A stretch of DNA of 13,002 nt. Origin: JBOGGN01 sp050744165 (lineage in GTDB: Bacteria > Actinomycetota > Acidimicrobiia > Acidimicrobiales > Palsa-688). Below the pieces are notes generated by a model that had not been told where the DNA came from, made no database searches, and saw only the letters and a program-made list of their open reading frames with translations. The position numbers and the translations under genes are program-made. The stretch covers positions 1 to 13,002 of the forward strand of contig JBOGGN010000427.1 of NCBI GenBank assembly GCA_050744165.1, in the 5' to 3' direction. Below are positions 6,550 through 12,624 of the stretch, piece by piece (position 1 is the stretch's first letter; every line of letters begins with the position of its first letter).

Positions 6550-7572
6550 ATGAGTATGGGCTACCGGCTGCTCGGCCGCAGCGGGCTGCGGGTGTCCGAC
6601 GCCTTCCTGGGGGCGATGACCTTCGGCGGCGACGACGGCCGGGGCGCCCCGATCGACGAGTGCCGCCGCATGTTCGACGCCTATCTGGAGGCGGGTGGCA
6701 ACGTCGTTGACACCGCCATCAACTACCGCGGGGGCGCCAGCGAGGAGGTGGTCGGCGAACTGGCTGCCGGCCGGCGCGATGAGTTGGTGCTGGCCACCAA
6801 GTACACCGTGTCCCGCAACAGCCGGGATCCCAACGCCGCCGGCAGCCATCGCAAGAACCTGCGGCTCTCCCTGGAGACGAGCCTGCGCCGCCTTGGCACC
6901 GACTACATCGACCTGTACTGGGTGCACATCTGGGATCGGCACACGCCGATCGACGAAACGATGCGGGCCCTCGACGACGCCGTCACCGCCGGCAAGATCC
7001 TCACGGTCGGCATCTCCGACACCCCCGCGTGGGTGGTGTCTCGGGCCAACACGCTGGCCGAGTGGCGGGGGTGGGCGTCATTCGTCGGTCTCCAGGTGCC
7101 CTACAGCCTGCTGAACCGCGACGCCGAGCGCGACCTGCTGCCGATGGCCGCGGCGTACCAAATGACGGTCGCCGCGTGGGGGCCGCTGGCAAGCGGCGTC
7201 CTGTCGGGCAAGTTCACCCAGCCCGGATCCGTCGAGGTCGGCACCCGCGTCGACCCGACTTCTCTGGATGACCACGACCGGGCGGTGGCGACAGTCGTCG
7301 GCGAGGTCGCCGCCGACCTAGGTGCGTCACCGGCCCAGGTGGCAATCGCCTGGACGCGGGCGCGCTTCCCCTTCGTGCACCCGATCCTCGGCGCCCGCCG
7401 CCTCGACCAGCTCACCGACAACCTTGGTGCCCTGAATCTCAGCCTGCCGCTCGACGCGGTCGAGCGGCTGGAGGCGGTGACCGGGTGGCGACCAGGTTTC
7501 CCCACGGAGTTCATCGCCGAAACCTCACCCTGGGTATTCGGCGAGGCCAACCAGCGCCTGGCAGGCCGCTGA
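6550..7572 (+). CDS. Aldo/keto reductase family oxidoreductase
   Basis: NADPH-dependent carbonyl reductase of the AKR superfamily, cytoplasmic; substrate unknown. The 340 residues show the family landmarks: GAMTFGGDD (21-29), VVDTAINY with catalytic Asp54 and Tyr59, LATKY with Lys84, and YWVHIWD with His126, completing the Asp-Tyr-Lys-His tetrad. GISDTPAWVVSRAN and the GASPAQVAIAW helix, then PILGARRLDQLTDNL, follow the normal order of the barrel and cofactor site. The gene is divergent from the MerR-PP2C gene with a 172-base gap. No clear Shine-Dalgarno is visible before either the ATG at 6550 or the alternative at 6556. The MerR operator lies about 140 bases away, so control by that regulator is only a possibility. 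The ring-cleavage product of the box pathway is an aldehyde, but nothing here ties this enzyme to it. Confidence 0.93.
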   Translation: MSMGYRLLGRSGLRVSDAFLGAMTFGGDDGRGAPIDECRRMFDAYLEAGGNVVDTAINYRGGASEEVVGELAAGRRDELVLATKYTVSRNSRDPNAAGSHRKNLRLSLETSLRRLGTDYIDLYWVHIWDRHTPIDETMRALDDAVTAGKILTVGISDTPAWVVSRANTLAEWRGWASFVGLQVPYSLLNRDAERDLLPMAAAYQMTVAAWGPLASGVLSGKFTQPGSVEVGTRVDPTSLDDHDRAVATVVGEVAADLGASPAQVAIAWTRARFPFVHPILGARRLDQLTDNLGALNLSLPLDAVERLEAVTGWRPGFPTEFIAETSPWVFGEANQRLAGR

Positions 7573-7584
7573 GGGACGGGGCGT

Positions 7585-7602
7585 GACCTCCGAGGTCGAC
7601 CT
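7585..7602. promoter_or_regulatory. Overlapping palindromes (GACCTC/GAGGTC half-sites)
   Basis: Three alternating half-sites follow each other: GACCTC (7585-7590), C, GAGGTC (7592-7597), then GACCT. They form two overlapping palindromes, a 13-base one with a single central base and the perfect 10-base AGGTCGACCT (7593-7602). A TATAGC at 7602-7607 could be a -10. The block sits 13 bases after the aldo/keto reductase stop and 65 before the next ATG, so it is most likely an operator for the RibD-like gene. Confidence 0.4.
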
Positions 7603-7666
7603 ATAGCGTCTCACTCGGGACCGGCCGGTCGCGTTCGGTGTTCATCTTGAGCGGGAGGTGCCTGGA

Positions 7667-8251
7667 ATGGCCAAACTGATCTATACGGCGATCACGTCGC
7701 TCGACGGGTACATCGAGGACGCGCAGGGACGCTTCGATTGGGCGGCGCCGGACGTCGAGGTGCACGCCTTTGTCAACGACCTCGAGCGGCCGATCGGCAC
7801 CCATCTTTACGGGCGCCGGATGTACGAGACGATGAAGTACTGGGAGACCGTGGACACCGGCGCCGAGGCCGACGCCGATAGGCGGGCCGTGTCCCGCGAC
7901 TACGCCGAGATCTGGCGAGCGGCCGAGAAGATCGTTTATTCCCGGTCGCTTCAGGCGCCCGCAACCGCTCGGACCCGGGTCGAGCACCATTTCGACTCGG
8001 CCGCCGTCGGACGGCTCAAAAAGTCCTCGGCCAACGACCTCTCGATCGGCGGCGCCGCGCTCGCCGGCCAGGCGATCGCCGCCGGACTGGTCGACGAGAT
8101 CCACCTCTTCGTCAACCCGATTGTCGTCGGGGGCGGCAAGCGCGCCCTGCCGGACGGCGCTCGGGTGCAACTCGAACTCCGGGCCGAGCGCCGCCTTGGG
8201 AACGGTGTTGTGCACCTCCACTACCGACTCTCGGCCCGGGATGGTTCGTGA
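7667..8251 (+). CDS. RibD C-terminal / dihydrofolate-reductase-like family protein
   Basis: The 194-residue protein belongs to the RibD_C (DHFR-like) family, proteins with a NADPH-binding dihydrofolate-reductase fold related to the reductase half of RibD and to YwjB/YyaP. Visible landmarks are the N-terminal strand AKLIYTAITSLDGYIED, LYGRRMYETMKYWE, and the C-terminal cofactor segment SIGGAALAGQAIAAGLVDEIHLF followed by NPIVVGGGKRALPD. Length is normal (about 180-200). The ATG at 7667 is preferred over the GTG at 7658, because GGGAGG lies eight bases before the ATG and overlaps the GTG. The physiological substrate of these paralogues is generally unknown. The gene runs convergently with the AhpD-like gene, leaving 32 bases between the stops. 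Confidence 0.9.
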   Translation: MAKLIYTAITSLDGYIEDAQGRFDWAAPDVEVHAFVNDLERPIGTHLYGRRMYETMKYWETVDTGAEADADRRAVSRDYAEIWRAAEKIVYSRSLQAPATARTRVEHHFDSAAVGRLKKSSANDLSIGGAALAGQAIAAGLVDEIHLFVNPIVVGGGKRALPDGARVQLELRAERRLGNGVVHLHYRLSARDGS

Positions 8252-8283
8252 TGCGTCAGGGCGCGTCGCCGCACCGAAGTTGA

Positions 8284-8757
8284 TCAGCCGAACTGGCCGG
8301 GCTGGTAGCCGCCGGCCGGCCGCCGGGAGACCACGTTGACCCGGTTGTAGGCGTTGATGAGGGCGATGACCGCGATCAGGGCGCCCAGTTGCTCCTCGTC
8401 GTAGTGCTTCTCCGCACGCGCCCAGACCTCGTCGCTGACGCCCCCTGCAGCATCGGCGATCCGGGTGGCTTCTTCGGCGAGTTCCAGGGCGGCGCGTTCG
8501 GCGTCGGTGAAGACCGTCGCCTCCCGCCAGGCCGCCACCAAGTTGAGGCGCACCTGGCTTTCACCGGCGTGCAGCGCGTCCTTGGTGTGCTTGTCGGTGC
8601 AGAGGCCGCAGCCGTTGATCTGGCTGGCCCGCAGCTTGACCAGTTCCTGGGTCGCATGGGGCAGGGTCGACTCGGCCAGGACCCGATTTGCCGAGTTGAA
8701 GTACTTGAGAACCTTCATGGCGAGGGGATTGTCGGCAAGGTTGAGGCGAACATCCAT
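8284..8757 (-). CDS. Carboxymuconolactone decarboxylase / AhpD-like family protein
   Basis: All-helical protein of 157 residues with the redox-active CxxC and following histidine of AhpD-like alkylhydroperoxidases: N-G-C-G-L-C-T-D-K-H (Cys50, Cys53, His57), preceded by the conserved QELVKLRASQ helix and followed by a second helical half ending in NAYNRVNVVSRRP. By family knowledge such proteins reduce peroxides through the two cysteines; true carboxymuconolactone decarboxylases lack the CxxC, so a decarboxylase role is unlikely. The ATG at 8757 has AAGGAG with eight-base spacing. Context (a reductase-like gene on one side, a stress-type phosphatase on the other) agrees with an oxidative-stress role but does not prove it. 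Confidence 0.9.
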   Translation of the reverse strand: MDVRLNLADNPLAMKVLKYFNSANRVLAESTLPHATQELVKLRASQINGCGLCTDKHTKDALHAGESQVRLNLVAAWREATVFTDAERAALELAEEATRIADAAGGVSDEVWARAEKHYDEEQLGALIAVIALINAYNRVNVVSRRPAGGYQPGQFG

Positions 8758-8846
8758 TTTGTGGCTCCTTTTCCTGGTACCAAACCCGGAAACCGAGCTG
8801 GGCGGCGTCGAGATTTACGAGACCCCAATCGACTGCACCCAGAATA

Positions 8847-9033
8847 ATGATTTCCAACAAGAAATGGGAGCACTACCACCAGCAGACCACCCACCATGTG
8901 GAGCTCATTGAAGGCGCACTGCGGGCCTTCGGGCTTGATCCGTCGGCTGAGACCCTGGGTCGCAAGGTCATACGCCACACCGGTCAACGAAGAGGACGAG
9001 CACCTGTACCACACCACCGGGCCCGGGAGCTAG
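8847..9033 (+). pseudogene. Frameshifted remnant of a small helical protein
   Basis: From the ATG at 8847 a plausible helical peptide runs about 45 codons (NKKWEHYHQQ..., VELIEGALRAFGLDPSAETLG). A coding-like tail then continues in the +1 frame from about 8983 (VNEEDEHLYHTTGPGS), ending with TAG at 9031-9033. Both pieces have mostly G/C third positions. A single-base indel near 8975-8985 would join them. The first piece loosely recalls ferritin-like/DUF892-type helices, but this is not secure. No Shine-Dalgarno is seen before 8847. It fills most of the 384-base gap between the AhpD-like and SpoIIE-phosphatase genes. Confidence 0.4.
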
Positions 9034-9141
9034 GCATAGCTCACGTCACCGGGCACTCCGCACGGACGGCACCGTTCTCGCAAGACGGAGACCAACCCAA
9101 GGAGGCATACTTCTCCTCGTGGGCGGCCGGCAAGAAGGGCA

Positions 9142-10923
9142 GTGCCAGGATTGATTAGGGAGCCGTCCGGCAGCGAGCCGTCCACGACGACTTCCCGCGC
9201 CGCGAGCGAGCGGGCCGACCCTGACGCCAAGCTGGTCCTCGTGCCGTCGGTCCCGCACGATGCGGCCGCTGCCGGGTCGCCGACCGGCCACGACCTGATG
9301 GCGCAAATAGAGTCGGCTCCCCAGGCCATCCTGGCGGTCTCTGCCGAGCGCAAGGTGCTGGCCTGCAATCGCCGCTTCGAGGAGTTGTGGTGCCTCGAAC
9401 CGGGAAGCGTGACGGTGGGCGGAGAGTCGCCGGCGCTGCTGACTTCATCCCTCTCGCAGGTTCGAGATCCCGAAGCCTTCGAGGCCGCGATCCGGTGGGG
9501 CCACGCCCATCGGCATGAACTGCAGCAGCTTGACGTCGCGCTGCTCGACGGACGGGTGATCGAGGGAGTCTCGGCACCACTCCTCGATGCCGCCGGCACC
9601 TACTACGGCCGAATCTGGTTCTTGGCGGACACCACTGAGCAGCGGAGGGCGGAAACAGAACGGGCGTCGTTGTTGGAGCGACTCCAAACGGTCCAGCGCA
9701 GCCAGAACTTCCTCCTCTTGGCGGCCGGGGTTCTGGCCCGGGCTTCCGGCTATGCCGAGACCCTGCGGGAGCTGGCCGCCATCGCCGTTCCGACCCTGGG
9801 CGACATCTGCCTGATCGACGTGATCGGTGAGTCGGGCAACTTGGAACGGGTGGCCGCCCGCCACGTCGACCCCTCGCGACAATCGCTGGTCGACGAGCTG
9901 GGCCGGCTCTACCCCCCAGATCCGAAGGGGCTCCACCCGACCGTGGCGGCGATCCGAACCCGTGGCTCGCGGTGGTCAGGCGACATGAGCGACGAGTTCC
10001 TTCGGGCCACCACTCGGGATGAACACCACTTCCAACTGACCAAGCGGCTCGGGTTCAGCTCCTACATGACCGTGCCGCTCATCGACGGCACCGACGTGCT
10101 CGGCACCATCACCTTCGTGTCGGTGAGCTCCTGCCGGCGACTGGGACCCGACGATCTGGCGTTGGCGGAGGATCTGGCGCTCCAAGTCGCCAGCGTGGCA
10201 GCCAAGGCGCGCCGCCACGAGCAGCAGCAACACGCAGCCCATATCCTCCAGGCCAGCCTGCTCCCGGCCGCTTTGCCTTCGATCGCCAACCTTACGATTG
10301 CCGTGCGATACCGCCCCGGCACGAGCACCGCCGAAGTCGGCGGCGACTGGTACGACATCGTGCAGCTTTCTTCCGGCAGCGCCCTCCTCGCCGTCGGCGA
10401 TGTGGCTGGCCACGACATGGGTGCCGCCGCGGCCATGGGTGCCTTGCGCTGGGCGGCTCGGGCGCTCATCAGCCACAGCCAAACCCCGGCGGGTCTGTTG
10501 CGCGTCCTCCATGACAGCTGGGAGTGGCTCGGAGTGGATCGCATCGCGACGTGCGTCGTGGCGAAACTCGATCCCACAACCGGCGATCTCACCGTCGCCA
10601 GCGCGGGGCACCCGCCCCCGCTCGAGATCGCCGACCAATTGGCTACCTACCTGCCTGTCGATCCCGGTGGACCTCTCGGAGGTCCGGTGCGAGCAGTCGA
10701 GGACTTCTGCGTGCGGCTGCGACCGCGAACGGTCGTCCTCTTCTACACCGACGGAGTCATCGAGACACGGGAGACAGATGTGGCCACCGGCATGGAGATG
10801 TTGCGGTCCGTCGCCCTGGCTGGTGATGCGGATCCCGAGGCCTTGTGCGACCGGGTGCTCGAAGCCTTGTCCGTCGGTGCCGACGACATCGCGCTTCTTG
10901 CGGTCCGCCTCGACGAGGGCTGA
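9142..10923 (+). CDS. PAS-GAF-SpoIIE (PP2C-type) protein phosphatase
   Basis: Cytoplasmic 593-residue signalling protein. After a disordered N-terminus (1-50) comes a PAS-like sensor (about 53-170), a helix, a GAF domain (about 190-355) and a SpoIIE/RsbU-type PP2C phosphatase (about 380-590). Phosphatase landmarks are LLPAALP (373-379), GGDWYD (400-405), GDVAGHDMGAAAAMG (419-433), SAGHPPPLE (487-495), LFYTDGVIETR (533-543) and DDIALLAVR (581-589), with the metal-binding aspartates kept. Family members dephosphorylate an anti-sigma-factor antagonist and so free a SigB/SigF-type sigma factor. No transmembrane segment and no HATPase anti-sigma gene is present nearby. The start is uncertain: GTG at 9142 is the first possible in this frame (open from 9040) with AAGAAGGG very close; TTG at 9151 and ATG at 9298 are alternatives. 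A GGAGG at 9101-9105 has no suitable in-frame start after it. Confidence 0.9.
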   Translation: MPGLIREPSGSEPSTTTSRAASERADPDAKLVLVPSVPHDAAAAGSPTGHDLMAQIESAPQAILAVSAERKVLACNRRFEELWCLEPGSVTVGGESPALLTSSLSQVRDPEAFEAAIRWGHAHRHELQQLDVALLDGRVIEGVSAPLLDAAGTYYGRIWFLADTTEQRRAETERASLLERLQTVQRSQNFLLLAAGVLARASGYAETLRELAAIAVPTLGDICLIDVIGESGNLERVAARHVDPSRQSLVDELGRLYPPDPKGLHPTVAAIRTRGSRWSGDMSDEFLRATTRDEHHFQLTKRLGFSSYMTVPLIDGTDVLGTITFVSVSSCRRLGPDDLALAEDLALQVASVAAKARRHEQQQHAAHILQASLLPAALPSIANLTIAVRYRPGTSTAEVGGDWYDIVQLSSGSALLAVGDVAGHDMGAAAAMGALRWAARALISHSQTPAGLLRVLHDSWEWLGVDRIATCVVAKLDPTTGDLTVASAGHPPPLEIADQLATYLPVDPGGPLGGPVRAVEDFCVRLRPRTVVLFYTDGVIETRETDVATGMEMLRSVALAGDADPEALCDRVLEALSVGADDIALLAVRLDEG

Positions 10924-10948
10924 CGGGCGGCGCTGATTGCTCCGGCCG

Positions 10949-10971
10949 GGGGCCCGTCGTTCGAGAGCCCC
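10949..10971. terminator. Weak hairpin between convergent genes
   Basis: GGGGC (10949-10953) can pair with GCCCC (10967-10971) around a 13-base loop in the 68-base gap between the convergent SpoIIE-phosphatase and PEBP genes. There is no T-run. The position suits a bidirectional terminator but the stem is short. Confidence 0.2.
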
Positions 10972-10991
10972 TCGATCCTCAATCTGCGACC

Positions 10992-11459
10992 TCAGTGTTC
11001 GTACACGCCGACCAGGCGGGCTTGCTCAATGACGTGATCCTCGATCCGGGCCAACAGTGCCCGCCGATCGAGCCCAGCCTCGAGGTCCAGGTCAGAGTCA
11101 AGGGCGTACAGCCAAAAGTAGTAGTGGTGCGGCCCGTGGCCCGGCGGCGGCATGGGACCGTTGTAGCCGGTATTTCCGAAGGAGTTTTTGCCTCCCGTGA
11201 AGCTGGTATCGCCTTTCCGGAGTTGCGTCGTGCCGGCCGGAATGCCATACAGCACCCAATGGGTGAAGCCGTCTACCAGCGGAGCATCGGGGTCGTGGAC
11301 GACCAAGGCGAAGGACCGGGTCTTCTGTGGGGCGCCGGTCCACTCCAGAGGCGGCGAAACGTCATCACTGTCACCGGTGTAGCGCTCGGGGATGGCGGTG
11401 TGCGGCGCAAACGCCGATGAGGTGACACGCAGATCTGCCACGTTCAGTTGCTGAGCCAT
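10992..11459 (-). CDS. YbhB/YbcL family protein (phosphatidylethanolamine-binding / Raf-kinase-inhibitor-like)
   Basis: The 155-residue protein has the PEBP family core: VSPPLEWTGAP (34-44), the D-P-D-A-P loop, HWVLYGIPAGT, the glycine-rich YNGPMPPPGHGPHHYYFWLYALD segment in which G-x-G-P-H-x-Y lines the anion pocket, and a C-terminal helix. No signal peptide is visible, so it should be cytoplasmic. In bacteria the ligand and role are mostly unknown, and the kinase-inhibitor label is a family name only. No Shine-Dalgarno precedes the ATG at 11459. A GGGTAT element ends only ten bases upstream, so the message is probably leaderless or nearly so, and a SigB/SigF-type promoter is suggested. The gene is convergent with the SpoIIE-type phosphatase. 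Confidence 0.92.
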   Translation of the reverse strand: MAQQLNVADLRVTSSAFAPHTAIPERYTGDSDDVSPPLEWTGAPQKTRSFALVVHDPDAPLVDGFTHWVLYGIPAGTTQLRKGDTSFTGGKNSFGNTGYNGPMPPPGHGPHHYYFWLYALDSDLDLEAGLDRRALLARIEDHVIEQARLVGVYEH

Positions 11460-11469
11460 ACCGTTGGGG

Positions 11470-11497
11470 ATACCCGCGGCGGCGGAGGCGGAATCCC
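11470..11497 (-). promoter_or_regulatory. Candidate SigB/SigF-type promoter of the PEBP gene
   Basis: Minus strand GGGATT (complement of 11492-11497), 16 bases, then GGGTAT (complement of 11470-11475), ten bases before the ATG. The -10 equals the GGGTA[T/A] consensus of actinobacterial stress sigma factors (consensus about GTTT-N15-GGGTAT); the -35 is a poorer match. Spacing is identical to the element before the ChaB/Rho_N gene. Confidence 0.45.
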
Positions 11498-11581
11498 TTT
11501 CGCCGCGTCGAAGGACGCTAAGAGCCGAAGGTCGCGCTGGCCGGCTGGCCGACTGGGCGGTTCGCCGCCGGTGCAGGAGCA

Positions 11582-11605
11582 GCTGAGCTTTCGGTTGGGC
11601 TCAGC
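11582..11605. terminator. Hairpin at the end of the ChaB/Rho_N gene
   Basis: GCTGAGC (11582-11588) and GCTCAGC (11599-11605) are perfect complements around a ten-base loop and overlap the stop codon of the minus-strand ChaB/Rho_N gene. No T-run follows, as is common for terminators in high-GC actinobacteria. The other 110 bases to the PEBP start hold the PEBP promoter candidate. Confidence 0.4.
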
Positions 11606-12026
11606 GGCTGGCTGCGCTCTGGCGACGGTTCGCCTTCTTGATGGCCTCGACCAACTCACCCTTCTTCATCGATGACCGGCCGTGGATGTCAAGACGGCGG
11701 GCGATCTCTTGGAGATGGGTCTTCGACGCGTTGGCGTCCACGCCCTCGGCGGTCGGGTACTGCCGCGAGGAGCGGGAACCACCCTTGGCGGCCTGCTTGT
11801 CCGACGGGCCCTTGGAATCCTTTGCCTCCCAGTGGTCGCCCACCTTCTCGAAGGAGTGCTTCAGCGCCGAGTACGCCGTCTGATGGGCCCGACGGCCCTC
11901 GCCGTACTCCTCGGCCGCCGAGTCGTGCGCCTTGGCGAAGGTCCTCTGGGCCTTGGCCGGGGACCGCTTCAGGGTGGACGGCAACTCGCTCTGCTTGGCA
12001 TCGCCACTCTTCGTCGTTTTCGGCAT
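11601..12026 (-). CDS. ChaB-family protein with C-terminal Rho_N (SAP-like) domain
   Basis: The 141-residue, very basic, soluble protein combines two short domains. Residues 13-68 match ChaB (ELPSTLKRSPAKAQRTFAKA, then A-A-E-E-Y-G-E-G-R-R-A-H-Q-T-A-Y, and SFEKVGDHWEAKD). After a Ser/Lys/Gly-rich linker, residues 102-133 match the Rho N-terminal helical motif (KTHLQEIARRLDIHGRSSMKKGELVEAIKKA), which in Rho and related proteins contacts nucleic acid. ChaB proteins have been named for a link to cation transport, but that is weak; with Rho_N attached a nucleic-acid or stress role is more likely (inference). The ATG at 12026 has GGAGG with eight-base spacing. A GGGTAA promoter candidate lies 42 bases upstream, which suggests membership in the general stress regulon. 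Confidence 0.88.
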   Translation of the reverse strand: MPKTTKSGDAKQSELPSTLKRSPAKAQRTFAKAHDSAAEEYGEGRRAHQTAYSALKHSFEKVGDHWEAKDSKGPSDKQAAKGGSRSSRQYPTAEGVDANASKTHLQEIARRLDIHGRSSMKKGELVEAIKKANRRQSAASR

Positions 12027-12068
12027 GAAAAATACCTCCGTGATACGCGATAAGCCTTCCCACGGGTT

Positions 12069-12096
12069 TTACCCATTCGCGAGGGGCAGCAAAGCC
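12069..12096 (-). promoter_or_regulatory. Candidate SigB/SigF-type promoter of the ChaB/Rho_N gene
   Basis: Minus strand GGCTTT (complement of 12091-12096), 16 bases, then GGGTAA (complement of 12069-12074), 42 bases before the ATG with room for the leader and its GGAGG. It is close to the GGTTT-N15-GGGTA consensus of stress sigma factors in actinobacteria. The GGGT also pairs with a following ACCC (GGGT-AAA-ACCC), so an alternative reading is a small operator. Confidence 0.45.
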
Positions 12097-12172
12097 GTTT
12101 GCTGCAACGAAGGTTGGGACCTCACGGCCCACCGCTCGCCGACTACCGCCGCGACTGATGGCCTATTGGCGC

Positions 12173-12425
12173 TCAGAGGTCGATGGTGAACGCGCGCAGC
12201 CGTTCGTCCGCCGCAGCGGATTCTCGGCCGGGCAGCTCTGCGTTGCAGTCAGGGTCTCGTGACGAAGGACGACGCGGATGTCCTGGAGCGGAACGCCGCA
12301 AGCGTCGGGGGTGCCGGCGAGTGTTCGCGGTAGGTCGTGCGGTCGGAGGTACTCAAGACCAATCTGGTGGCTGGGCCGTTGACGACGAGTCGGATGCCTT
12401 CGATGCATAGCGGTTGCAGAGGCAG
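12173..12425 (-). pseudogene. Degenerate C-terminal end of a tyrosine recombinase (phage-type integrase)
   Basis: Minus-strand pieces in different frames join into the catalytic end of a tyrosine recombinase: IEGIRLVVNGPATR, then in another frame IGLEYLRPHDLPRTLAG, GVPLQDIRVVLRHETLTATQ and AENPLRRTN, and finally, after another shift, RLRAFTIDL with a stop at 12173-12175. At least two single-base indels are needed (near 12361-12364 and near 12190-12205). The H-x-L-R box reads H-D-L-P, losing the catalytic arginine, and the expected nucleophile tyrosine after L-T-A-T-Q-S appears as cysteine. It is therefore dead. The N-terminal part is not seen. It marks a former mobile or site-specific recombination gene between the ChaB and cupin genes. 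Confidence 0.6.
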
Positions 12426-12624
12426 TTGGCCCGTTGGACGCCCACCAACCGAAGTCGAGGTGCTGTGTCGCCGGGCCGGCTGGCTGCGCAGGTCAAGGTG
12501 GGCGTGCGTCTCGGTGCAGAGGGTGCGCAGGTCCCGCCCGGTCTCGGCGACGTTGAGGACCGGACCACCCGGCCGGGACCGGTCAGGTACGCCTTCCTCT
12601 TTGTGCAATTCGATGGGGCGACGC
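12426..12624 (-). other. Gene-fragment debris, unidentified
   Basis: Between the dead recombinase and the cupin gene one minus-strand stretch (about 12471-12560) has coding-like codons (VLNVAETGRDLRTLCTETHA...), but no start, and its frame soon breaks down into an arginine/serine-rich run. It may be an upstream part of the same broken recombinase or a fragment of another gene. I recognise no family and see no regulatory site here. Confidence 0.3.

Noticed and set aside
5747..6550. Plus-strand open frame across the MerR-PP2C gene
   Set aside because: Extremely arginine-rich shadow of the minus-strand fusion gene, which has complete domain motifs.
7601..8221. Minus-strand open frame opposite the RibD-like gene
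   Set aside because: No motifs; the plus-strand gene has a good ribosome site and family signature.
8284..8757. Calling the AhpD-like gene a carboxymuconolactone decarboxylase of the aromatic pathway
   Set aside because: It has the CxxC...H redox motif of peroxidase-type members, which true decarboxylases lack.
9101..9119. GGAGG as the ribosome site of a short gene starting GTG at 9119
   Set aside because: Spacing of 13 bases is too long and the frame closes after 11 codons.
12163..12408. An intact small protein of 81 residues on the minus strand
   Set aside because: It is one frame of the broken recombinase; the catalytic arginine and tyrosine are lost and both ends run out of the homologous frame.
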